60,406 nucleotides of DNA from Gammaproteobacteria bacterium. Its GTDB lineage: Bacteria; Pseudomonadota; Gammaproteobacteria; Pseudomonadales; Azotimanducaceae. Where the stretch lies: NCBI GenBank assembly GCA_026709365.1, contig JAPOTD010000027.1:1-60406 (forward strand). Direction: 5' to 3'. Below the pieces are notes generated by a model. The model ran no database searches. It saw only the letters and a list, made by a program, of their open reading frames with translations, and was not told where the DNA came from. Shown here piece by piece: positions 32,166-40,304 of the stretch. Both the position numbers and the translations under genes were made by a program. The stretch's first letter is position 1, and each line of letters opens with the position of its first letter.

Positions 32166-33356
32166 TCAGCCAGCGGAAATCACCGCGCCCGCATCCACAA
32201 GCGAGCGAATCTCCGCTGCGGAGTAGCCCAAGCTGCGCAGCACCGGCTCGGAATGCTCTCCCAGAACCGGCGCGGGCGCCTCCACATCCGCCGGCGTGTC
32301 CTCGAAACGGGCCGCTGGCCGGGCCAAGCGGACTTGGCCATAGCCGTCGAAGTCGTAGATGCCCACGGTGTCGTTGGCCATGATCTGCTCATGGTCCAGC
32401 AAATCCAGTCGGGTCAGCAGGGGTGCGGAGGGCACGCCCTCGGCATCCAGGCGGGCGAGAATGTCGTCCCGGTCCCAGTGCTTGAGCGCATCAGCCGTCA
32501 TCGCCTTGCGCTCGCCGGCATTGCGAAAGCGGGCCGATGTGGTGGCGAAGCGGGGGTCATCGATCCAGTCGGCCTTGCGCAAGGCAGCGCACAACCCGCG
32601 CCATTCCTTGTCGCTGACGGCCCCGGCGGTGATGTAGCCGTTTTTGGTCTCGTAGATCAGGTCCATGGTGCCTTGGTACTGGGTCACGTCCACCTCATCG
32701 CCCACGTAAACCAGCCCGCCCATGCCCTCCGGCCAGAAGAAGGCGATCATCGTGTCCAGCATGGAGATGCGGATGTGCTGGCCTTGGCCGCGCTTTTCGC
32801 GGGCATAGAGGGCCGAGGAGACGGCGTGGGCGGCGGTGACCGCCGTCACTTTGTCGGCGATGATGATGCGAAACATGCGCGGCCGCTTAGTTTCGCGGTC
32901 GGCTTGGATGTCGGTGGCCCCTGAGAGCGCCTGGATCACCGGGTCGTACACCCGTTGATGGGCGTAGGGGCCCTGCTCCCCGAAGCCGCTGATGGAGACG
33001 TAGATGAGCCGCGGATTGGCGCTGCGCATGGCTTTGGCGCCCAGTCCCAAGCGATCCATCGCGCCGGGGCGGAAGTTCTGCAGCAGCACGTCGGCCGAGG
33101 CGATCAGCGCCTGCACCGGCGCCAGGGCCTGCGGATTCTTCAGATCGACGCACAGCGAGCGCTTGCCCCGGTTGCAGGCAAAGAAGCCCGGCGGCAAGCC
33201 GTTGCGGCCCGTGCTGATGCGCCGCATCTCATCGCCGGCGGGAGACTCCACCTTGATGACCTCGGCACCTTGGTCGGCCAGCATGGCCGCCGCCACCGGA
33301 CCCGACACCATGGTGGTGAAGTCCACCACCCGCACGCCTTCAAGCGGGCCAGCCAT
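32166..33356 (-). CDS. Family III (CaiB/BaiF) CoA transferase
   Basis: A 396-aa protein beginning MAGPLEGVRVVDFTTMVSG, the standard N-terminal motif of family III enzymes. NRGKRSLCVDLKNP (about residues 61-75) and SGFGEQGPYAHQRVYDPVIQA follow; the Asp in VYDPV is the expected covalent catalytic residue. It transfers CoA between carboxylates. The start at 33356 is preferred; an upstream in-frame ATG starts in an unrelated stretch. The last codons end at the decayed B3 element. Confidence 0.85.
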   Translation of the reverse strand: MAGPLEGVRVVDFTTMVSGPVAAAMLADQGAEVIKVESPAGDEMRRISTGRNGLPPGFFACNRGKRSLCVDLKNPQALAPVQALIASADVLLQNFRPGAMDRLGLGAKAMRSANPRLIYVSISGFGEQGPYAHQRVYDPVIQALSGATDIQADRETKRPRMFRIIIADKVTAVTAAHAVSSALYAREKRGQGQHIRISMLDTMIAFFWPEGMGGLVYVGDEVDVTQYQGTMDLIYETKNGYITAGAVSDKEWRGLCAALRKADWIDDPRFATTSARFRNAGERKAMTADALKHWDRDDILARLDAEGVPSAPLLTRLDLLDHEQIMANDTVGIYDFDGYGQVRLARPAARFEDTPADVEAPAPVLGEHSEPVLRSLGYSAAEIRSLVDAGAVISAG

Positions 33357-33472
33357 CACAGGGATCCCACCAATGCACCAATCTCCAACATGAGGGGGAA
33401 GTGGGTTAGCATACATCCGCCTTGAGGCTCCGCGCCAATCCATCACGCCCACCAACGGATAAGGGCGCCAAG

Positions 33473-33568
33473 ATGGCCACAGCCCAATCGGCAGGCAACG
33501 CAATGCACTACGAGCAGCCGGAAGCCTTCAACGCGCCGCTCGACGAAGTCCTGAGCAGGAGTCACTAA
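33473..33568 (+). pseudogene. Possible alpha/beta-hydrolase C-terminal remnant
   Basis: A short frame of 31 codons: MATAQSAGNAMHYEQPEAFN then APLDEVLSRSH. The segment MHYEQPEAFN...VL resembles the final helix and strand of alpha/beta hydrolases (where HxxxxEQPEAFNxAL is common). The frame ends four bases before the HDAC-like ATG. Probably a relic of a deleted hydrolase, not a functional peptide. Confidence 0.4.
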
Positions 33569-33571
33569 ACC

Positions 33572-34687
33572 ATGAGCCAAACCCACTACTACACCGATGA
33601 GCGCACCTTCTGGCATTCCACCGGCGTCCAGTCCCTGTTCATTCCCATTGGCGGCTGGGTGGAACCCCCATCGGGGAGCTACGGCGCCGACACGCCCGCA
33701 TCAAAGCGGCGCATCATCAGCCTGATCCGCGCATCACGCCTCGATCAGCAGCTCAACGTGCGCTCCGCCGAGCCGGCCGAGCGGGAGGATCTTCTGCGCA
33801 TCCACCCGGCCAGCTACCTCGATGAGTTCAAGGTCCTGTCCGATGCCAATGGCGGCGAGCTCGGCGCCTTCGCGCCGTTTTCCAAGGGCGCCTACGAAAT
33901 CGCCTGCGTGTCGGCCGGGCTGGCGATCGCCGCGCTGGAGTCGGTGGTCTCCGGCCAAGCCCCCAACGCCTACGCGCTCTGCCGGCCCGCCGGCCACCAC
34001 TGCCTGGCCGACGAACCCATGGGCTTCTGCCTGCTCGCCAACATCCCCATTGCCATAGAGGCGGTGCAGGCGCGCCACGGGGTCGGCAAGGTTGCCGTGG
34101 TGGACTGGGACGTGCATCACGGCAACGGCACCCAGTCCATCTACTACGGCCGGGACGACGTGCTGACCATCTCGTTGCACCAGGAAAACTGCTTCCCGGC
34201 GGGATACAGCGGCGCTGAGGAACGCGGCGAGGGGGCGGGAGCGGGCCGCAACCTGAACATTCCGCTGCCTGCGGGCAGTGGCCACGACTGCTATCTACGC
34301 GCCATGGAAAGGCTGGTGATTCCAGCGCTCGAAGCCCACCAACCGGAACTCATCGTGGTGGCCAGCGGGCTCGATGCCAACGGCGTCGATCCCCTCGCCC
34401 GCCAGATGCTGCACAGCGACAGCTACCGCGCCATGACCCGCATGATGATGAACGCCGCCAGCCAACTCTGCGATGGCCGCTTGGCGTTGGTTCACGAGGG
34501 CGGCTACGCGGAAGCCTACGTCCCCTTCTGCGGCCAGGCGATCGTTGAAGCGCTCAGCGGCGTGAACGCGCTCGTTGAGGATCCGATGCTGGACTTCCTC
34601 AACGCCCAGCAGCCCGGCGAACTTGCGCTTAAGTTCCAAAAGGCCTGGGTTGACGACTTGGCCCGGGAACTCGGCACTGTCTCGTGA
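33572..34687 (+). CDS. Histone deacetylase / acetylpolyamine amidohydrolase family protein (class II)
   Basis: A 371-aa arginase/deacetylase-fold hydrolase. LCRPAGHHCLADEPMGFC (about residues 137-153) has the catalytic His pair, VVDWDVHHGNGT gives the Zn Asp/His ligands, and VASGLDANGVDPL gives the second Zn Asp. Zinc-dependent removal of acyl groups from lysine or polyamine is expected. No clear SD motif precedes it (CACTAAACC). Followed by the YjbR-like gene 17 bp later. Confidence 0.85.
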   Translation: MSQTHYYTDERTFWHSTGVQSLFIPIGGWVEPPSGSYGADTPASKRRIISLIRASRLDQQLNVRSAEPAEREDLLRIHPASYLDEFKVLSDANGGELGAFAPFSKGAYEIACVSAGLAIAALESVVSGQAPNAYALCRPAGHHCLADEPMGFCLLANIPIAIEAVQARHGVGKVAVVDWDVHHGNGTQSIYYGRDDVLTISLHQENCFPAGYSGAEERGEGAGAGRNLNIPLPAGSGHDCYLRAMERLVIPALEAHQPELIVVASGLDANGVDPLARQMLHSDSYRAMTRMMMNAASQLCDGRLALVHEGGYAEAYVPFCGQAIVEALSGVNALVEDPMLDFLNAQQPGELALKFQKAWVDDLARELGTVS

Positions 34688-34704
34688 ACAATTCAAGCTA
34701 AGCC

Positions 34705-35472
34705 GTGGGCAGAAACGTCAGCCAAGCGGTTCGGGAACTTTGCCTGGCCTTGCCGGAAGCCGAGGAGCGGCCTTCCAGAGGTTCCCCGGACTTTCGGGTG
34801 GGCGGCAAGACCTTCGCCACCTACGTCATCAACCATCATGGCGACGGCCGGGTGGCTTTGTGGCTGAACGCCCCGGACGGCGCCCAAGCCTTCTACACGG
34901 AAAACGAACCGGAACACTACTTCGTGCCGCCCTACGTCGGCCCCAAGGGCTGGCTTGGCGTGAATCTGGACCGGGGCCTGCGCTGGACCACCATCGCCGA
35001 TCGGGTGCGCGAGGCCTACGGGAAGTTGGCGCCCGAAAGCCTGAAGGCCCGGTTGGCTGGGACGCCGGCGGTCGAGCCGCCCAGCGAACCGCTGCCCCTC
35101 GAGGAGTTCGACCCCATGGCAAGGCCCCGCGCGCAGACGGTGCTCGGCATGCTTCGGGACATCTGCCTGGCACTCCCGGAAACCAGCGAGGGCACCCGCT
35201 TCGGCGATCCGGTTTTCCGGGCCGGAAAGAAGGCCTTTGCCTTGGCGCACGGCCGTCGAGGACGGATCCGGCTGCAATTCTGGGTGGGCGCGAACCGGCA
35301 GGATGCGCTTTGCCTCGATGAGCGCTACCGGATTCCACCCTACATCGGCCACCAAGGCTGGATCGAACTCGATGCGGAGGACTTCGCGGATCGGGATGAA
35401 GTCTCCGCGTTGGCCTTGGACAGCTACCGCCACTATGCGCTCAAGCGAATGCTCAAGGCGCTTGGTTCCTAA
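34705..35472 (+). CDS. Tandem MmcQ/YjbR (DUF419) domain protein
   Basis: A 255-aa protein made of two YjbR-type domains: residues about 6-115 (CLALPEAEERPSRGSPDFRVGGKTFAT, ending VREAYGKLAP) and about 150-255 (CLALPETSEGTRFGDPVFRAG, ending SYRHYALKRMLKAL). YjbR proteins are small DNA-binding-like folds of unknown role, usually single-domain (110-120 aa), so this is a fused duplication. The start is GTG at 34705, 17 bp after the previous gene. Confidence 0.8.
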   Translation: MGRNVSQAVRELCLALPEAEERPSRGSPDFRVGGKTFATYVINHHGDGRVALWLNAPDGAQAFYTENEPEHYFVPPYVGPKGWLGVNLDRGLRWTTIADRVREAYGKLAPESLKARLAGTPAVEPPSEPLPLEEFDPMARPRAQTVLGMLRDICLALPETSEGTRFGDPVFRAGKKAFALAHGRRGRIRLQFWVGANRQDALCLDERYRIPPYIGHQGWIELDAEDFADRDEVSALALDSYRHYALKRMLKALGS

Positions 35473-35560
35473 CTCAAGGCCGGTTGCGAAAAACTTTCCG
35501 AACGCACTCCCAAGGGCCTTTAGGACCGGATGCCGTTCTTCCCCAAGCGGGAAAACCGAG

Positions 35561-35566
35561 TATGAT
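35561..35566 (+). promoter_or_regulatory. Candidate -10 box for the ferredoxin gene
   Basis: TATGAT about 50 bp before the ATG at 35619. A TTCTTC at 35536-35541 with a 19-bp spacer is a poor -35. Confidence 0.3.
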
Positions 35567-35618
35567 ACGCGGCTTTCCAAATCCAACCGCAACCCAAACC
35601 GCACTCAAGGTCCACGCC

Positions 35619-35939
35619 ATGCCCACACTCACCTACATCGAATTCAACGGAACCGAGCACACAGTCAACGCCGAGCCGGGCATCTCCGTGATGCGCGGCG
35701 CCATCGACAACGGCGTGCCCGGCATTGACGCCGATTGCGGCGGCGAATGCTCCTGCGCCACCTGCCACGTCATCGTCAATGACGAGTGGATGGATGCCGT
35801 GGGACGCCCCGGAGAGGACGAGGAGGCCATGCTGGACCTCAACCCGGAGCGCGAGGCGAACTCCAGGCTCTCCTGCCAGATCGAAGTCAGCGACGCCCTG
35901 GACGGGCTGGTGGTGAAGCTGCCCGAATTTCAGATGTAG
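35619..35939 (+). CDS. [2Fe-2S] ferredoxin
   Basis: A 106-aa plant/adrenodoxin-type ferredoxin with DCGGECSCATCHVIV (cluster Cys residues near 40-49) and the distant fourth Cys in SRLSCQIEV. EDEEAMLD is the usual acidic patch. It resembles ferredoxins that serve P450s and Rieske oxygenases, and the window has one of each, though 20 kb away. The start at 35619 follows an AT-richer leader. Cytosolic electron carrier. Confidence 0.88.
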   Translation: MPTLTYIEFNGTEHTVNAEPGISVMRGAIDNGVPGIDADCGGECSCATCHVIVNDEWMDAVGRPGEDEEAMLDLNPEREANSRLSCQIEVSDALDGLVVKLPEFQM

Positions 35940-35947
35940 CGCCCCTG

Positions 35948-36106
35948 GTGCCCTGTCCCGTAGATAAGTGGGTTTTAGGCGCTAGGCCGTTTCGGTTCCC
36001 GGCAAGGCGCGACGCCGCCGTGTGGCAGGCCCCACACAAGAAGGAGCAACGCAGCCGAGGGCCGAAACGGCCACGAATAATCACACTTATCTACGGGACA
36101 GGACAC
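35948..36106 (+). mobile_element. 159-bp inverted-repeat element (family C), MITE-like
   Basis: The left end GTG-CCCTGTCCCGTAGATAAG and right end, read in reverse, match at 19 of 19 bases from CCTGTCCCGTAGATAAGTG (35952-35970 and 36084-36102), with one mismatch just outside. A second inner pair GGCCGTTTCGG/CCGAAACGGCC lies about 15-25 bases in. It is not coding. No target-site duplication is obvious. It lies between ferredoxin and SDR genes and could also form a strong RNA hairpin. Confidence 0.7.
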
Positions 36107-36125
36107 TAGACGCACGGTGACGGCT

Positions 36126-36998
36126 ATGCGACTGAACAACAAAGTGGCCGTCATCACCGGCGGCGCCAGCGGCATGGGCCGGGCGACGGCGCTCCGCTTC
36201 CTGGCCGAAGGCGCGAGCGTGGTCATCGCCGACTACAACGCCGCAACCGGGACAGAAGCCATGAAGGAGGCCGCCGACCAAGGCTTCGGGGAGCGCACCC
36301 GATTCGCCCGCACTGACGTGGCCGAGGAGGCGCAGGTGGAGCGCATGATCGCCACCGCCATCGATGCCTTCGGCCACCTCGACATCGTGTTCAACAACGC
36401 CGGGGTGGGCGGCGCCATCGGCCCGTTGGGCGCCACCCGGACGGAGGACTGGGACTACACCTTCGACGTGCTGGTGAAGGGCGTTTTCTTAGGCATCAAG
36501 CACGCCGCCCGGGTCATGCAGGCGCAAGGACGCGGCGGGGCCATCATCAACACCGCCTCGGTGGCCGGACTCAGCGGCGACGCGGGACCCATCGCCTACT
36601 CATCGGCCAAGGCGGCGGTGATCAATCTCACCCGCGGCGCCGCCGTGGAGTTGGCCCCGGACCGCATTCGCGTCAATGCCATCTGTCCCGGCTTCATCGC
36701 CACGCCCTTGGCTGAGCAGGGACGCCCGGAGTCCACCCGCGCCGCCTTCGCCAAATCGCAGCCCTGGCCGGACTACGGCCGCGGCGAGCACATTGCCGGG
36801 GCGGCCCTGTTCCTGGCCAGCGAAGACGCCGAGTTCGTCACCGGGGAGGCCTTGATCGTCGATGGCGGCCTAAGCGCCGCCGGGCCGGAGCTGTCGAAAA
36901 AGTTCAGCCACATCTCGGCCAAGGGAGCGGGCAAGGCCGGCATCACCCGAGGGTCCACGGGCGAGCCGCCAATCCTGCGGCCAATCGATGAGTCCTGA
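36126..36998 (+). CDS. SDR family oxidoreductase
   Basis: A 290-aa short-chain dehydrogenase. The nucleotide motif is GGASGMGRA (about residues 12-20), with NNAGVGG near 87-93 and the catalytic Ser ... Tyr-x-x-x-Lys as TASVAGLS and AYSSAKAA. The C terminus has a GEALIVDGG block. NAD(H)-type Asp near the end of strand 2 (ADYNA) suggests NAD preference. The ATG at 36126 is chosen over a GTG at 36117. Probably a 3-hydroxyacyl or alcohol dehydrogenase. Confidence 0.85.
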   Translation: MRLNNKVAVITGGASGMGRATALRFLAEGASVVIADYNAATGTEAMKEAADQGFGERTRFARTDVAEEAQVERMIATAIDAFGHLDIVFNNAGVGGAIGPLGATRTEDWDYTFDVLVKGVFLGIKHAARVMQAQGRGGAIINTASVAGLSGDAGPIAYSSAKAAVINLTRGAAVELAPDRIRVNAICPGFIATPLAEQGRPESTRAAFAKSQPWPDYGRGEHIAGAALFLASEDAEFVTGEALIVDGGLSAAGPELSKKFSHISAKGAGKAGITRGSTGEPPILRPIDES

Positions 36999-37089
36999 GC
37001 GATTCGCCAAATGAGCGGGGTTAAGTCTCAGCGGATTTAAGTTGCGGCAGCATGGATTGTCAGCAGAAGCTCCGGATCATCGATTCGGA

Positions 37090-37920
37090 TCACCTCTTAT
37101 CGGCGGTTCGATAGTCCCCATAGGCTTGGTCGCGCTTGCTCAAGGCTTGGGTCAGTCCTTCGCGCATGTCGGCGAAATGGGCTTGGGTGGAGGCGGTGAA
37201 GGTGGCGAGCTGCTGCATCTCGGTGCCGGCGCGAATGCCGGCGCGGATGCCCATGACATCCATCTGCCGATGCACTGCCCGTTTGTTGATCTGCTGCAGG
37301 TCGGTGGGCGTCATGGCCACCCGTTCGGCGATGGCGAGCACCTGCTCCTCCAGTTCGGCCTCCGCAAAGGCGCGGTTGGCGAAGCCGCTTTCCGCCGCCT
37401 CCCTGCCGGACATGTGGTCGCCGGTGAGCATGAGCTCCATGGCGCGGCGCAGGCCGACGATCCACGGGTAGAACTGATTGTCCGGCGGGCTGATGGCGCG
37501 CACCACCGGATAGCCGATTTTGGCGTCGTCGGCGACATAGACCAAATCGCAGGCGGTGGCGAGCTCGGTGCCGCCGGCCAAGCAGTAGCCATGCACTTGG
37601 GCGATCACCGGCTTGGCCAGGTCCCAGATCTTGAAGAAGCCCTCCACCACGTGGCGCGGCCAGTTGCCGAGGCCGCCGGCGGTGTAGAAGGGCTGCTGCC
37701 GGCGCACGTCGGACTTCAGGTCGTAGCCCGCCGAGAAGCAGCTGCCCGCCCCGCGAATGACCATGACGCGCACGGACTCGTCCACGTCCGCCGCCTCCAA
37801 GGCGTGAAACAGCTCCGTGCGCAGCTCGTTGGACAACGGATTGCGCTTTTCCGGCCGGTTCAGGGTGATGCGCCGAATGCGGGGGCGCGGCTCGTCAACG
37901 ATGATCTTTTGGTAGTCCAT
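37090..37920 (-). CDS. Enoyl-CoA hydratase/isomerase (crotonase family)
   Basis: A 276-aa crotonase with RITLNRPEKRNPLSNEL at the N terminus, GAGSCFSAGYDLKS (oxyanion hole) and QVHGYCLAGGTELATACD. It lies in the same orientation as, and 32 bp after, the LLM oxidoreductase. The ATG at 37920 begins MDYQKIIVDEP. The acidic residue pair of hydratases is not obvious in the central helix, so isomerase or hydrolase roles are also possible. Confidence 0.85.
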   Translation of the reverse strand: MDYQKIIVDEPRPRIRRITLNRPEKRNPLSNELRTELFHALEAADVDESVRVMVIRGAGSCFSAGYDLKSDVRRQQPFYTAGGLGNWPRHVVEGFFKIWDLAKPVIAQVHGYCLAGGTELATACDLVYVADDAKIGYPVVRAISPPDNQFYPWIVGLRRAMELMLTGDHMSGREAAESGFANRAFAEAELEEQVLAIAERVAMTPTDLQQINKRAVHRQMDVMGIRAGIRAGTEMQQLATFTASTQAHFADMREGLTQALSKRDQAYGDYRTADKR

Positions 37921-37952
37921 GGGGCCGCTCCTGCGGTTTTGGGGGATGCGGC

Positions 37953-38957
37953 CTACTGCCGCAATTGAAACCGATCGGCAGTGAACGCATCGAAAGTGCG
38001 CTGCACGGCCTCCAAGGAGGCGCCGATGGGCGCGACGATGTGGGTGTGGACGCCGCCGTCGGCATCCGCCTGGATGCGCTCCCGGATCTCGTCCTCGGTG
38101 CCGATGATGGCGATCTCGTCGATCAGGGCATCGCTCAGGGCGCCGGTGGTGCGGGCGCGGTCCTTGGCGGCCCAGCCTTCGGTGATCACGTCCGCCGCCT
38201 CCGCATGGCCTGACCAAGCCAGGAACTTGTTGTACACCGGCGTCGCGTAATAGGGCGCAAAGGCGGCGCGGAACAGGTTGCGGGCGGCGGGCTTGTCGTC
38301 CGTGGCCAGCACCATGGCGCGGTTGACGATTTCCACCTCCCGCCAGTCCTTGCCCGCCCGCTGCGCGCCGATGCGCACATGTTCCATCATCTTCGGCAGC
38401 GCACTCTGCGGCCAAAGGTTGAAGATCACCCCATCACCCACCTCGGCGGCCATCTCGATCATCCTGGGCCGCAGCGCGGCGATGTAGATGGGCGGCGGGT
38501 TCTCCAGGGGCGCCTGGCGGTAGCCCCGGCTGTTCAGGGTGACGCCTTGGAAATTCGACTTCTCGCCGCTGAGCATGGAGCGCACCATCAACGCGGTCTC
38601 CCGGACCCGGGTGACGGGCTTCTCAAGCGGGATGCCGTTCCAAGCGCCCATGATGGTCTGGCTGGAGGAGCCAATCCCCATGACGAAGCGGCCCGGCAGC
38701 AGTTGGCCAAGCACGTTGACGCTGGCGGCGATCACAGCCGGCGTGCGGGTGTACACCGGCGTCACGGCAACGCCGATGCGGATGGAGGTGGTGTGGTGCG
38801 CCACCGCCGCAACTTGGGTGAGCGTGTCCGGGGCGCCTGAATCGGAGAACCAAGCGTCCGGGTAGCCTTGATCCTCCGCCCACTTGAGCCGTTCGACGGT
38901 ATGCGGAATATCCGGTCCCGCCGGCAGGGTCACCGCCATTCGCTTGCTAGGCACCAT
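37953..38957 (-). CDS. LLM-class flavin/F420-dependent oxidoreductase
   Basis: A 334-aa TIM-barrel protein (bacterial luciferase-like). GIGSSSQTIMGAWNGIPLEKP (about residues 95-115) is the pattern of F420-dependent-type LLM proteins. The Shine-Dalgarno GGAGGG precedes the ATG at 38957, so the earlier ATG at 38972 is rejected. It probably reduces or oxidises an acyl-CoA-derived or ketone substrate. F420 versus FMN use cannot be settled here. Confidence 0.82.
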   Translation of the reverse strand: MVPSKRMAVTLPAGPDIPHTVERLKWAEDQGYPDAWFSDSGAPDTLTQVAAVAHHTTSIRIGVAVTPVYTRTPAVIAASVNVLGQLLPGRFVMGIGSSSQTIMGAWNGIPLEKPVTRVRETALMVRSMLSGEKSNFQGVTLNSRGYRQAPLENPPPIYIAALRPRMIEMAAEVGDGVIFNLWPQSALPKMMEHVRIGAQRAGKDWREVEIVNRAMVLATDDKPAARNLFRAAFAPYYATPVYNKFLAWSGHAEAADVITEGWAAKDRARTTGALSDALIDEIAIIGTEDEIRERIQADADGGVHTHIVAPIGASLEAVQRTFDAFTADRFQLRQ

Positions 38958-39166
38958 TTTTCGTCCCTCCATCGGCCTTCCAATCCGGCGGAAATTCCGT
39001 GTTTGAACCCAAGAGCACCCGTGGACCCAGACTCATTCGGTCGATGACTTGGGGGGCTCGTTCGCCTCTTCCTGCACCGCTGCATCGGAGGCAGTGGTGC
39101 CGTCAGTGGTTTTCTCCCCCGTTCGCAGTGGTTCCAAAGTCACGCTTCTGGCTTAGGCAATTCCAT

Positions 39167-40204
39167 CTACAGCATCGCCTCGGCCACCATCGCCAAGGCC
39201 TCCGGCTGCTGGCAGCCGAGCAGCATGCTCGACACCTCGCCGCGGCCCGCCGCCTCCCGCCAGCGCTGCAGGCGGTCCTTGATGCGCGCCGCCGGGCCGA
39301 CGAGGTGGCAGGCGTCGATCAGTTCAGCCGGCACCTCGGCCATGGCCTCGTCCTTGCGTCCGGCCAAGTAGAGATCCTGGATCTTCACCGCCGCCGCCTC
39401 GAAGCCGAGCCGCTTGGCGTAGTCGTTGTAGAAGTTCCTGCCGCGCGCGCCCATGCCGCCGATGTACAGGGCCATGCTGCCGCGAATGGGCATCATGCAC
39501 TGCTCGACGTCGTCGCCCATCACCACCGTGACGAAGGGCGCCACGTCAAATTGGGTCATGTCCTTGCCGCCCGCCTTGGCGAAGCCGCGCTCGATGGGTT
39601 CCTTGAAGACCTGGAACTGGCCGGGGTCCATCCAGACCGGGAAGAAGCCGTCGGCCACCTCAGCGGCGGCCGCCACGCCCGCCGGGGTGATGCTGGCGGC
39701 GTAGATGGGGATGTCCTCCTCGCAGTGCAGGATGCTCTTGAGCGGCTTGCCAAGGCCGGTGGCGCCTTCGCCCGAGTACGGGAGCTGGTAGAGGCTGCCC
39801 TCGAAGGTGGACGGCGCTTGGCGGGCGAAGATCTGCTTCATGATCCGCACGTACTCCTTGAGCCGGGTCACCGGCTTGCCATAGGGCACGCCGTGCCAGC
39901 CCTCCACGACTTGGGGCCCCGATGCACCCAGGCCGCAGATGAAGCGCCCGCCGGAGAGTTCCGCCAGGCTCATCGCGGTCATCGCCGCCATGGCGGGCGT
40001 GCGGGCCGGCATCTGCATGATGGCGGTGCCCACCTTGATGGTCTCGGTTTGCGCCAGAATCCAAGTCGCCGTGGTCACGGCATCCGCGCCGTAGGCTTCC
40101 GCGGTCCAAACCGATTCGAAGCCCAAGCTTTCCGCATGGCGGATGGCGTCCATTGGCAGGCTCAGCTTGCGGCCACCGTAGCCGCCCAAGATGCCTAACT
40201 TCAT
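39167..40204 (-). CDS. LLM-class flavin/F420-dependent oxidoreductase (second)
   Basis: A 345-aa protein beginning MKLGILGGYGGRKLSLPMDA. Family block GLGASGPQVVEGWHGVPYG (about residues 89-107) parallels the neighbouring LLM gene, with the same KPVTRLKE run. A long upstream extension seen in the same frame lacks any initiation support. It is close to but not clearly in one operon with the other LLM gene (about 210 bp gap). Probably paralogous. Confidence 0.82.
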   Translation of the reverse strand: MKLGILGGYGGRKLSLPMDAIRHAESLGFESVWTAEAYGADAVTTATWILAQTETIKVGTAIMQMPARTPAMAAMTAMSLAELSGGRFICGLGASGPQVVEGWHGVPYGKPVTRLKEYVRIMKQIFARQAPSTFEGSLYQLPYSGEGATGLGKPLKSILHCEEDIPIYAASITPAGVAAAAEVADGFFPVWMDPGQFQVFKEPIERGFAKAGGKDMTQFDVAPFVTVVMGDDVEQCMMPIRGSMALYIGGMGARGRNFYNDYAKRLGFEAAAVKIQDLYLAGRKDEAMAEVPAELIDACHLVGPAARIKDRLQRWREAAGRGEVSSMLLGCQQPEALAMVAEAML

Positions 40205-40304
40205 TGTGTACCCCCAAGTGTCGAGATGTCGAAACAGTCGAAATAAAGCAACGAACGGCGCAAAATACCAACCCCGGTCACTTGGCACAACACCTGTCGA
40301 AACG

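Noticed and set aside
40191-40304. Longer N terminus of the membrane-SNase gene
   Set aside because: The extension has no SD and reads antisense to the upstream LLM leader; ATG 40305 is preferred.
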